Assembly: GCF_047718555.1 (NCBI RefSeq) | Contig: NZ_JBDNRK010000014.1 | Location: 19,838 to 83,837, forward strand | Origin: Clostridium_I sp047718555 | GTDB taxonomy: Bacteria; Bacillota; Clostridia; Clostridiales; Clostridiaceae | Direction of reading: 5' to 3' | DNA: 64,000 bases | Part shown: positions 26,581 through 34,784 of the stretch, one piece after another | Layout: every line of letters begins with the position of its first letter | How positions within the stretch are numbered: position 1 is the stretch's first letter | Made by a program: the position numbers and the translations under genes | The notes under the pieces: generated by a model | What the model saw: the letters and a program-made list of their open reading frames with translations, nothing else | Told to the model about the DNA's origin: nothing | Database searches by the model: none

Positions 26581-26615
26581 CATCTTTTGTTTTTTACCTA
26601 CTATATACTATTCTA
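26581..26615 (-). promoter_or_regulatory. Conserved upstream motif M3
   Basis: On the minus strand AGAATAGTATATAGTAGG and then AAAAAACAAAAGATG, a diverged copy of M1/M2, 31-65 bases before 26233-26550. The remaining bases to 26868 show nothing more. Confidence 0.5.
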
Positions 26616-26868
26616 CCTATTACAAATTGACACATATAACTTGTACATACTATAAATTTAATATCAATAAAGACATTCCAATATTTTAACTCCATATTTC
26701 TTTATATACTGATATAATAGCTTTTCAAATTTTCCTTTCATATTAGTTACTACTCTATTTATAGCTTATGCACCTAAAACTTTTTTGACTTAAACTTTTC
26801 TTATAAGTACTGTTGTGATAAATTTATATTGATAGTTACATTAAATTATTTTATAAAAGGGAGTGATT

Positions 26869-27627
26869 TTGGACTTGATTTATTTTATAAAATTTCTATA
26901 TTCAACTTTTATTTTGCCTCCAGGAATCTTCATATTATTGCTTTTAATATTTAGTCTCAAATTATTTAAATACAAAGCTAAATTTGGTAAAAATCTGTTG
27001 TTATTAACTCTTATTTTTTATATTTTTACTACGCCTCTTGTAGATAATTCTATAATAGGATTATTAGAAAATAAGTACAATGTACCAGAAAATCCAAAAG
27101 GAGATGTAATTGTAATGCTTGGTGGTGGAGCAACTCTGGATACTCCAAATCTAGGCTTTAAGGGTCATCTGTCTGGTTTCGCTGCAAATCGACTTATCAC
27201 CACTGTAGAATTATACAAAAAATTAAATGTACCCATAATAATTTCAGGTGGTAAAGTATTTAAATCTACAGGAACCGAATCTGAAATATCAAAGAACATA
27301 TTAATTACCATGGGAATACCTGAAAATAAAATAATTATTGAGAACCAAAGTATCAACACTACAGAAAATGCTAAATATACAAAGAAAATTTTAGATAAAT
27401 GCAATTTTAAAAATCCTATATTAGTTACTTCAGCTTTCCACATGCCTAGAGCTGTTCAACAATTTAAAAAATTTAATACCGCTGTATTACCTTTCCCGAC
27501 GGATTATCAAACCAATATTAAAGGCAGCTTTGAATTAAATGATTTTATCCCTTCAAGTAATGCACTTTTAGAATTGAGCTTATCTGTAAAGGAATTTATA
27601 GGAATACTAGCATCAAGATCTTATTGA
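26869..27627 (+). CDS. YdcF/SanA-like (DUF218) membrane protein
   Basis: 252 residues. Two N-terminal helices (about 8-60) and a DUF218 domain: DVIVMLGGGATLD, AANRLITTVELYKKL, PIIISGGK, E-x-x-x-S-x-N-T-x-E-N-A and LVTSAFHMPRAV. ElyC/SanA/YdcF relatives affect envelope precursor metabolism in other bacteria; the reaction is unsettled. I place the start at TTG 26869, five bases after AGGGAG; the GTG at 26863 overlaps that site. Confidence 0.85.
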   Translation: MDLIYFIKFLYSTFILPPGIFILLLLIFSLKLFKYKAKFGKNLLLLTLIFYIFTTPLVDNSIIGLLENKYNVPENPKGDVIVMLGGGATLDTPNLGFKGHLSGFAANRLITTVELYKKLNVPIIISGGKVFKSTGTESEISKNILITMGIPENKIIIENQSINTTENAKYTKKILDKCNFKNPILVTSAFHMPRAVQQFKKFNTAVLPFPTDYQTNIKGSFELNDFIPSSNALLELSLSVKEFIGILASRSY

Positions 27628-27699
27628 ATAATAGACATAAAATAAGTTTTATGGATATATTTAATGTGATATTTAGGATATTTACAATATATAAGCCTA

Positions 27700-27745
27700 T
27701 TTTAAAGCATCTCTGAAAATAAATACAAGCAAAGAAGGATTTCTT
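27700..27745. repeat. Family A fragment
   Basis: AAAGCATCTCTGAAAATAAATAC and AAGCAAAGAAGG echo the left end of family A copy 1 (GGCATCTGAAAATAAATA..AAGTCAAAGATG). The other end is absent. Nothing else is evident in the 27628-27853 gap. Confidence 0.35.
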
Positions 27746-27853
27746 ATTTATCTATAGAATTATTTTAGAAAATACATTATAAATATGTTTACCCAGTAAT
27801 TCTATTTATAAAAAAACATAATCATTATTAAAATCAATTTTAGAGGTGATTTT

Positions 27854-28141
27854 ATGGCTTCATACATTGTGGTTACAAGTGTAGATAAAAATTCTAAAGA
27901 CTTTGGTGATTTTTTAGAGGTTATTGAAAATTGTTCAAGCTTTTCCTGGCACTTTCCCCGATCTTCTGTATGGTTTATTAAGTCTAGCCTTTCTACAGAA
28001 GATATAACGGATAGAATAGCTGATTCCTTCAACACTGATGACGAAAGTTTTATCGTAGTGGAAATAAAGAATAATATACAGGGCTGGCTTACTGATGATG
28101 AGTGGGATATTATAAACAACAACATTCTTACAGGCAAGTAA
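27854..28141 (+). CDS. Solo Cas2-like (SinR-type) small protein
   Basis: 95 residues. Ferredoxin-like fold suggested by the pattern MASYIVVTSVD, SSFSWHFPRSSVWFIKS, ESFIVVEIKNNIQGWL. It is like stand-alone Cas2/VapD-fold proteins that genome annotation often calls SinR family. No CRISPR repeats or other cas genes are in the window, so a CRISPR role is unlikely. Function unknown. GAGGTG ribosome site. Confidence 0.55.
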   Translation: MASYIVVTSVDKNSKDFGDFLEVIENCSSFSWHFPRSSVWFIKSSLSTEDITDRIADSFNTDDESFIVVEIKNNIQGWLTDDEWDIINNNILTGK

Positions 28142-28221
28142 CTATGCAGCAATCTGAAAAATATGTACTTTCCTCAGTTATTAAATCTATTTTAATAACT
28201 ACTTTTAATAACTGAATAGAC

Positions 28222-28258
28222 AAAAAGCTGTGTAACAATGCATACATTGTTACACAGC
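28222..28258 (-). terminator. Terminator of the ferredoxin gene
   Basis: A perfect 14-bp stem GCTGTGTAACAATG / CATTGTTACACAGC with a four-base loop, followed on the minus strand by five T, 35 bases past the stop codon. Confidence 0.85.
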
Positions 28259-28292
28259 CATCTAACTTTAATTTTAGGCCATTACAAACGCT

Positions 28293-29042
28293 TTATTTAC
28301 TGGATAATATATTTCCTTCTGTTCCTATAATAACTTCTCTATAAGGAACAATAATCTGTGAATTTAACATAGCTGCCTTTACTGCATTGACAATTCCTCC
28401 GCAGCAAGGTACTTCCATTCTCACTACTGTTACACTTTTAATATCATTAATTTTCAAAATCTCTGCTAATTTTTCTTCATAGAATTTAACATCATCTAAT
28501 TTCGGGCATCCTATGACAGTAATGTGATCCTTTATAAAATCCTTATGGAAATCAGCATAAGCATAGGCTGTACAATCTGCTGCCACTAAGAGATCAGCTC
28601 CCTTTAAATATGGTGCTCTTGTATTTATAAGTTTTAATTGCACAGGCCATTGCCTTAATTCTGAAGCATTAGAACTGCTTTCTGCTAGAGACTCCTGTTT
28701 AATTTTTATATTGTTTGCAGCAGATGCCTTTCTAACTATGGCTTTTGCAGCAGTTCCAGGGCATCCACAAGGCATAGCTTGTACCTCTTGGTTTTTAGCA
28801 AGTTTCTCTTCTTTTAGTTTTTGAACTGCATCTTCACTATAATCCACTGCTTCTCTTTCTATTATTTCTATAGCTCCTTCAGGACAGCCTGGTAAGCAAT
28901 CTCCTAACCCATCACAATACTCATCACTTATAAGTCTTGCTTTACCATCAACAATTTTTATAGCTCCCTCATGACAGGCATTTACACATATTCCACAGCC
29001 GTTACATTTTTCTTCATGTATTTTAACTATTTTTCTTTTCAT
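28293..29042 (-). CDS. 4Fe-4S ferredoxin-type iron-sulfur protein
   Basis: 249 residues. The N-terminal ferredoxin module has CNGCGICVNACHEGAI (complete cluster motif) and CDGLGDCLPGCPEGAI, where one cysteine of the second motif is replaced, as is normal for this subfamily. The C-terminal 120 residues contain further cysteines (MPCGCPG, DCTAYAYADFH, VIGCPKLDD, EVPCCGG) and may bind another cluster. The adjacent divergent Crp/Fnr gene and the GTAAC palindrome suggest redox or nitrosative-stress control like clostridial HcpR systems; that is inference. Confidence 0.85.
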   Translation of the reverse strand: MKRKIVKIHEEKCNGCGICVNACHEGAIKIVDGKARLISDEYCDGLGDCLPGCPEGAIEIIEREAVDYSEDAVQKLKEEKLAKNQEVQAMPCGCPGTAAKAIVRKASAANNIKIKQESLAESSSNASELRQWPVQLKLINTRAPYLKGADLLVAADCTAYAYADFHKDFIKDHITVIGCPKLDDVKFYEEKLAEILKINDIKSVTVVRMEVPCCGGIVNAVKAAMLNSQIIVPYREVIIGTEGNILSSK

Positions 29043-29147
29043 TTTATATTACCTCCGTTTTTGATTGTTATTTAATTCATAATTTTTGAATATTACAAAC
29101 TAAATTTCAATTTATAATAGTTCGCCTTTTCTCACTATTATAAACAG

Positions 29148-29277
29148 AGTTCTTTGTTTCAGGTGGAGTTTTTTTCTCCATCTGAAACTTAGAAATCGTT
29201 ATCCAGGGACGTAGCATCCGTTATCTCCCACTTTGATAGAAGATGGGAGTATTACAGATGGTAGTCGTCGGATAAAT
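29148..29277 (+). repeat. Family B2 element copy
   Basis: Hairpin TTTCAGGTGGAG / CTCCATCTGAAA; then the nested pairs TTATCC/GGATAA, GACG/CGTC, CATC/GATG and TCCCA/TGGGA. The most regular copy in the window. It sits in the gap between the ferredoxin and Crp/Fnr genes. Confidence 0.75.
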
Positions 29278-29344
29278 TGAAATTTAATAGATTTATTCTC
29301 TTGTTTCTATTACTCTATTATAGTAACATATTAATATAAAATCC

Positions 29345-29358
29345 GTAACCTAGGTTAC
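29345..29358. promoter_or_regulatory. GTAAC-N4-GTTAC palindrome, probable Crp/Fnr-family site
   Basis: GTAACCTAGGTTAC is a perfect 14-bp palindrome 132 bases before the Crp/Fnr start codon and 303 bases before the ferredoxin start. The half-site spacing fits Crp/Fnr-type dimers. Confidence 0.5.
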
Positions 29359-29490
29359 TAAATTAAACATATTTATTAATTTTTAAGGATAATTAATTAT
29401 TATTAACGATTGGATATATTACTTACAGAGCTGAAGTTTAATAAAAATAGAGAAACATAAAAAATAATTTATTGATGGGATTGATATACT

Positions 29491-30171
29491 ATGAATAATT
29501 TAACTGATATACTTAAAAACTGTGTTATATTTAAAAATTTTAACGAAGAAACTATTAAAACACTTTTAGCTAAAATAGATTATAAAATATGTTCCTATTT
29601 AAAAGACGAAACTATAGCCATTGAAGGTGATAATTGTTCCAGTATCGGTATAATAATAAACGGCTCCATAGAAATTAAGAAATTTTTTGCCTCTGGTAAA
29701 ACTGTTACTATAGCAAAATTTTTCAGTGGAGATATTTTTGGTGAAGTTATAATATTTTCAGATATAAATAAATACCCTTCTACAATTGTAGCTTCTGAAA
29801 ATTCTCAAATACTATTTATATCAAAAGAAGATATTGTTACTCTTTGTAGTATGAACGTGTCTATTTTAAATAATTTTATGGGGTTATTATCTAACAAAAT
29901 TCTAATGTTAAATAATAAATTAAAAAATCTATCCTATGAAACCCTAAGACAGAAAATTACAAGCCTTCTACTTGAAAGCTATCATGTAAATAGGAAAACA
30001 CTATTTCAAATAAATTCCTCTCGAAAAGAAATGGCAGAGTCATTGGGAGTTCCCCGCCCTTCCCTGTCAAGAGAACTTATAAACATGAAAAAAGATGGAC
30101 TTATAGATTTTCATAAAAATGCCTTTAAGATTTTAAATTTGGAGGCTATGGAAGATATACTCATGAATTAG
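29491..30171 (+). CDS. Crp/Fnr-family transcriptional regulator
   Basis: 226 residues: a cyclic-nucleotide-type beta-barrel (about 15-125, with GSIEIKKFFASGKTV and GDIFGEVIIFSD) and a Crp-type helix-turn-helix (160-226) with SRKEMAESLGVPRPSLSRELINMKKDGLID. No Fnr cysteine cluster is visible: only three scattered cysteines occur near the start. The effector is unknown; the neighbouring ferredoxin and palindrome make HcpR-like regulation plausible. The ribosome site is weak (GGGA). Confidence 0.85.
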   Translation: MNNLTDILKNCVIFKNFNEETIKTLLAKIDYKICSYLKDETIAIEGDNCSSIGIIINGSIEIKKFFASGKTVTIAKFFSGDIFGEVIIFSDINKYPSTIVASENSQILFISKEDIVTLCSMNVSILNNFMGLLSNKILMLNNKLKNLSYETLRQKITSLLLESYHVNRKTLFQINSSRKEMAESLGVPRPSLSRELINMKKDGLIDFHKNAFKILNLEAMEDILMN

Positions 30172-30376
30172 GGTGATTCTGCAAATCCATTTTTTACTTT
30201 TATATCTTATAGTTGTAGTCAAAATTCTGGCCAAATTTATTATTTCTTGCTCTACTATTATCTTTCTTATCAAATATTAATACAAAAGTTAAATTAAAAA
30301 TATAAATTATTTGAAAATTGATATTTTCTCAATTAGTATATATAATTTGTATAGTGAATATTTTTATTTAAAAAAA

Positions 30377-30500
30377 GTTTATCCGATGACTAGTCGCTGT
30401 AACACTCCACCATATAAAGCTGGAGATAACAGCGACACGTCCCTGGATAATTCATCTAAATTTAGTGGGAGTACAAATTCCCACTAAATAAGATTCATTG
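30377..30500 (-). repeat. Family B2 element copy, minus orientation
   Basis: Reverse orientation: hairpin TTTAGTGGGA / TCCCACTAAA, then TTATCCAGGGACG, TCGCTG pairing CAGCGA, CTCCA pairing TGGAG, ending GGATAAAC. A decayed forward-oriented tail (ACAATGGTTAGTCAAAAGATAAA) follows at about 30512-30534, so two insertions may overlap. The gap 30172-30376 is otherwise plain AT-rich sequence. Confidence 0.7.
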
Positions 30501-30585
30501 ATATTCAGTTTTACAATGGTTAGTCAAAAGATAAATGGTAATACTAATTCTGTATTAAAAAATCAACCTAAGAGGAGATGAAGTT

Positions 30586-32046
30586 TTGAGTTTTTCAATA
30601 TTGCTTTACGTAGTAATATGCACTTATTTAGCTAATATTTTCTGTGTTCTTATAACACTTTATATAGAAAGAAGAAAACCTATGATGGGTATTGTGTGGA
30701 TAATTATAATGAATTTTTTACCCATAATAGGATTTATAGTATATCTGGTCTTCGGAAGAAATGTACATGTGAATAAAAAGATAACAAGAATAAAAAAAGA
30801 TTTTGAAGCTCTTTACAACAAATATCTTATAAGAGAAAAATATTTAATAAACAGTGAAAGTGTAATATTTACAGATAAAAATACAATTAACTACATTAAT
30901 ATTATAAAATTAAACATTAATGCAAATAAGAGTATTTATTCACAAGATAACGATGTATCCATATTTACTAACGGTGCAGATAAATATAATGCTCTTATAG
31001 AAGATATAAAAAACGCTAAAGATACTATAAATATTTTATACTTTATAATAAGGAATGATAGCATAGGAAAAAAGATAGTAGATCTATTAACTGAGAAAGC
31101 AAAAAATGGTGTTGAAGTACGTATTCTTTACGATCAGGTAGGAAGCATTCTTACTCCCTTTAAAATGTTTAAGAAATTAATAAATGCTGGTGGAAAAGTT
31201 TGCAAATTTTTTCCTGTAACTATTGGACATCATATCAGTTTAAATTATAGAAATCATAGAAAGATAATAACAATTGATGGTAAAATTGGCTATGTAGGCG
31301 GAATGAACATCGGTGATGAATACATGGGCCTTGGGAAACGCAAGCTTCCCTGGAGAGACACTCATTTGAGAATTACGGGCAGTTCGGTTTACTTCCTTCA
31401 GGAAATATTCTTAACTGACTGGTATTATGCTTCAAAAGAAAAAGAAACTCATGAAAGACTGTTTATAGAACGTTTATTTCCAGATATAAAACCTCAGGGT
31501 TCCATTGGCATTCAGGTAGTCTCCAGTGGACCAGATTCAAACAAAGAGCAAATAAAGAGAAGCTTTATAAAAATGATTTCTTCTGCAAAGAAAAAGATAT
31601 ATATTCAAACTCCTTATTTTATTCCTGATGGTCCATTTTTAGAAGCACTGCAAACAGCAGCCATGTGCAACATAGACGTAAGAATTATGCTGCCAAAAAT
31701 ACCTGATAAACAATTTGTATATAAAGCTACCACATCTTACATAAATGATCTTTTGGAGTATGGAATAAAAGTTTACCTATATCCTGGTTTTTTACATGCC
31801 AAAATGATATTAATAGATGATAATGTCTGTTCTTTAGGTACTTCAAACATAGATATACGAAGCTTTGCTCTAGATTTTGAAGTAAATGTCTTTGTATACA
31901 ATACAGCCTTCTTATCAAAATGCATAAATATATTTGAAAATGATATGAAAGATTCTGAGCTTGTTACTAAAGAATGGTATTATTCTAGAGGTATCATTAC
32001 TAGAGTTTTACAGGGAATAAGCAGACTTTTTTCACCGCTGATGTAA
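30586..32046 (+). CDS. cls: Cardiolipin synthase
   Basis: 486 residues of the bacterial ClsA type: two N-terminal helices and a PLDNTP segment (about 1-60), then two phospholipase-D motifs, HRKIITIDGKIGYVGGMN and HAKMILIDDNVCSLGTSNID. Joins two phosphatidylglycerols into cardiolipin at the inner face of the membrane. TTG start behind GGAGATG. Confidence 0.93.
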   Translation: MSFSILLYVVICTYLANIFCVLITLYIERRKPMMGIVWIIIMNFLPIIGFIVYLVFGRNVHVNKKITRIKKDFEALYNKYLIREKYLINSESVIFTDKNTINYINIIKLNINANKSIYSQDNDVSIFTNGADKYNALIEDIKNAKDTINILYFIIRNDSIGKKIVDLLTEKAKNGVEVRILYDQVGSILTPFKMFKKLINAGGKVCKFFPVTIGHHISLNYRNHRKIITIDGKIGYVGGMNIGDEYMGLGKRKLPWRDTHLRITGSSVYFLQEIFLTDWYYASKEKETHERLFIERLFPDIKPQGSIGIQVVSSGPDSNKEQIKRSFIKMISSAKKKIYIQTPYFIPDGPFLEALQTAAMCNIDVRIMLPKIPDKQFVYKATTSYINDLLEYGIKVYLYPGFLHAKMILIDDNVCSLGTSNIDIRSFALDFEVNVFVYNTAFLSKCINIFENDMKDSELVTKEWYYSRGIITRVLQGISRLFSPLM

Positions 32047-32145
32047 AAATTAATATGAACAACCCTTAATTTTTTTAATAATACTACAATTTGTAATTTA
32101 AAGAGATATAAAAAAGATCTTAACGAAACATTGCGGTTTTATAGT

Positions 32146-32207
32146 ATTATATAAGAGAATACCATGATTTCGTATATTCTGAGAGTATGGTATTCTTGTC
32201 TTATATA
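32146..32207. terminator. Long inverted repeat between cls and dinB
   Basis: GAATACCAT (32157-32165) pairs with ATGGTATTC (32187-32195), and the symmetry extends outward to TTATATAAG / CTTATATAA. It lies between convergent genes and probably ends transcription from both sides. Confidence 0.6.
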
Positions 32208-32236
32208 AACAAGAATTACTAGTTCTTTTAGCATAG

Positions 32237-33481
32237 TTAATCATCCTTTTTTAATCTTCCACTCATAGGCTTAATTTCAGATTTAACAAATACTCCTCTC
32301 ATAGCGGCCTTAGAACCATACTTGAGCCTTATACTATCTAAAGTAGTATCCAATTTCTTATCTTTAACTTTATCTTTATTATCAAATAAAGACATTTGAT
32401 ATAGCTCATTGGAAGATAAATGGGATACAGCTACTCCAAGTAATCTTATTTTATCCCCTCTCCATGCCCTATCAAATGCTTCATACGCTGTTTTTGTAAT
32501 CTCTTTTGTAGAATCTGTGGCACTGCAGAGCTGCTTTTGTTTGGAATAACTTATAAATTCACTGTTCTTTATTACTACAGTTACTACTTTACAAAGATTT
32601 TGTGAACTTCTAAGTCTCATGGCAACAGTTTCACATAGTGAGAACAGAACTATATGGGCAGAATTTCTATCCTTTATGTCAGCAGCAAGAGTAGTAGAAT
32701 TACCTATACTTTTGGCATTTATAAGTCTATTATCCTGTACCTGTGAAGCTTCAATACCATTTGCATAATTCCAAATTAAAGCACCATAGCTCTTAAATTC
32801 ACTTTTTAAAGTATTTAAATCACAATTGGCAAGTTCACCTATGGTCTTTATGTGTAATTTATGAAGTTTAGGAACTGTGGCTCTTCCTACCATAAATAAA
32901 TTTTCTACAGGCAACGGCCATATTTTTTTCCTTATCTCCTGTGGATAAAGAGTATGTATTCTATCCGGTTTCCTTAAATCTGAAGCCATTTTAGCCAAAA
33001 GCTTATTATGAGCTATACCAACATTAACAGTAAAGCCAAGCTCTCTTTTTATTCTCTCTTTTATGATATAGGCAAAATTTATAGGATCTTCACAGGCCTT
33101 TTTTACACCTGTAAAATCCATAAAACATTCATCAATGGAAAATTTCTCTATGACAGGTGTATATTCCTGCAGAATTTTCATCATGCCATTGCTGTATTTT
33201 CTGTATAAATCATGTTGAGGCGGAATAACTTTTAGTTCAGGGCATTTCTTTTTTGCAGAAAATAAAGATTCTCCTGTTTTTATATTATATTTTTTTGCTG
33301 GAATAGATTTTGCCAATACCACCCCATGGCGGCTTTTAGAATCTCCACCAATAACAGCTGGTATTTCTCTAAAATCTATGATTCCACCTTGCTGAAGATT
33401 ATAGACTGCACTCCAGGATAAAAATGCAGAATTTACATCAATGTGAAATATAACTCTATTATTACTATTCTCCATAATCAA
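32237..33481 (-). CDS. dinB: Y-family DNA polymerase (DinB/Pol IV-like)
   Basis: 414 residues with the Y-family catalytic core: Asp14 in FHIDVNSAFLSW, RHGVVLAKSIPAK, and Asp117-Glu118 in FSIDECFMDF; then helix-hairpin-helix TIGELANCDL and the little-finger domain. Error-prone translesion synthesis. The start may be TTG 33481, eight bases after AGGGG, or ATG 33475. No LexA box was recognised upstream. The 33482-33939 gap holds only a small GGTAAT/ATTACC hairpin near 33731-33752. Confidence 0.93.
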   Translation of the reverse strand: MIMENSNNRVIFHIDVNSAFLSWSAVYNLQQGGIIDFREIPAVIGGDSKSRHGVVLAKSIPAKKYNIKTGESLFSAKKKCPELKVIPPQHDLYRKYSNGMMKILQEYTPVIEKFSIDECFMDFTGVKKACEDPINFAYIIKERIKRELGFTVNVGIAHNKLLAKMASDLRKPDRIHTLYPQEIRKKIWPLPVENLFMVGRATVPKLHKLHIKTIGELANCDLNTLKSEFKSYGALIWNYANGIEASQVQDNRLINAKSIGNSTTLAADIKDRNSAHIVLFSLCETVAMRLRSSQNLCKVVTVVIKNSEFISYSKQKQLCSATDSTKEITKTAYEAFDRAWRGDKIRLLGVAVSHLSSNELYQMSLFDNKDKVKDKKLDTTLDSIRLKYGSKAAMRGVFVKSEIKPMSGRLKKDD

Positions 33482-33939
33482 ACTTAAGTCCCCTTTACAT
33501 CAACTTCAGTTCTTTAAAATTTATCTATTTCATTGCGTTTAGATAAATATAGTTACTAGATTTTATTCTATTAACTATATTATATGCAAACATATGTTCT
33601 GAGTAAAGAATTTTTATGAATAAAATCTACTAAAAATTCTTACAATATACTTAAATACACTTGCAAATGAAATATAAATTTAATGTTAGAAAAATAGAGA
33701 AAAAAAGCATTACATGTTGTTAAATCTCTAGGTAATAATGAATATCATTACCAGTATCTCATTTCACAAATAGCTAAAATTTACTATAATATAAGTAGAG
33801 ATAAATAATCATACTAATATCAATGAAATTATCAATTTAAAAATTTCACTAGTTTGAAAACTGAAATACTGTATATAAATTTAATGTTATAAACAAATTA
33901 ATTCTAAAATTTCCTCTATTAGAAAAAGGAAGTGATTTT

Positions 33940-34749
33940 ATGATAAAGTTAGTTTTAATAAGACATGGTCAAAGTGAATGGAATAAAGAAAATAGATTCA
34001 CCGGATGGGCAGATGTAGATTTATCTTCACAGGGAATTGAAGAGGCCAGAACAGCAGGGAAAATATTAAAGAATAATGGATATAATTTTGATATTGCCTA
34101 TACATCAGTATTAAAGAGAGCAATAAAAACTCTTGATATTATATTGGATGAAATGAATCTCATGTGGATTCCTGTAAATAAATGCTGGAAATTAAATGAG
34201 AGGCACTATGGTGCTCTGCAGGGTCTAAACAAAGCCGAAACTGCTAAAAAATATGGTGAAGAACAGGTTCATACCTGGAGACGTTCTGTAGATGTAAGAC
34301 CACCAGCTCTAGATAAAAATGATAAAAGATATTCTGGCAATGAAGCTAAATATAATGGATTAAAAGAAAGTGAAATTCCACTTACGGAGAATCTAGAAGA
34401 TACAGAAAAAAGAGTACTGGAATACTGGCATGAAGTTATTGTGCCAGAAATTAAAGCAAATAAAAAAATTATAATAGCTGCTCACGGTAATACTCTTAGA
34501 GCACTAGTAAAATATTTAGATAAGATTCCTGCAAATGGAATAGTAAATCTAAATATTCCAACAGGCACTCCTCTGGTTTATGAACTGGATGATAATCTAA
34601 AACCAATAAGGAATTATTATTTGGGATTAAAAGGCGAATTGCCTGATGGGGCAGTTTCCTTGAATATACCTGTAGTTGATGCTAAAGAAAAAGAGGATAA
34701 TTTTGAAATCTTAAGTGAAAAGGCAAAGGAAATTCAGCATAGTAGTTAA
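33940..34749 (+). CDS. gpmA: 2,3-bisphosphoglycerate-dependent phosphoglycerate mutase
   Basis: Interconverts 3- and 2-phosphoglycerate. Seen: phosphohistidine loop LIRHGQSEWNKENRFTGWAD with His9, ERHYGALQGLNKAET, and the second histidine in AAHGNTLRALVKYL. At 269 residues it is about 20 longer than E. coli GpmA; the extra is a charged C-terminal tail. RBS AAGGAAGTG. A terminator follows directly. Confidence 0.95.
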   Translation: MIKLVLIRHGQSEWNKENRFTGWADVDLSSQGIEEARTAGKILKNNGYNFDIAYTSVLKRAIKTLDIILDEMNLMWIPVNKCWKLNERHYGALQGLNKAETAKKYGEEQVHTWRRSVDVRPPALDKNDKRYSGNEAKYNGLKESEIPLTENLEDTEKRVLEYWHEVIVPEIKANKKIIIAAHGNTLRALVKYLDKIPANGIVNLNIPTGTPLVYELDDNLKPIRNYYLGLKGELPDGAVSLNIPVVDAKEKEDNFEILSEKAKEIQHSS

Positions 34750-34751
34750 AA

Positions 34752-34778
34752 AAAGGCTCAAATTTTTGAGCCTTTTTT
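34752..34778. terminator. Bidirectional terminator between gpmA and the ABC exporter
   Basis: AAAGGCTCAAA / TTTGAGCCTTT with long A and T runs on either side. It serves the convergent gene pair. Confidence 0.9.
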
Positions 34779-34784
34779 AATCAT

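Noticed and set aside
27802..28152. 116-codon minus-strand frame opposite the Cas2-like gene
   Set aside because: The plus-strand frame has a good ribosome site and a family-like sequence; this one is its shadow.
28293..29042. Missing cysteine in the second ferredoxin motif as a decayed cluster site
   Set aside because: CxGxGxC...CP is the standard form in this protein subfamily, so it is not a sign of decay.
33731..33752. GGTAAT/ATTACC hairpin as a riboswitch or operator for gpmA
   Set aside because: It is short, imperfect and over 180 bases from gpmA, with no further conserved structure.
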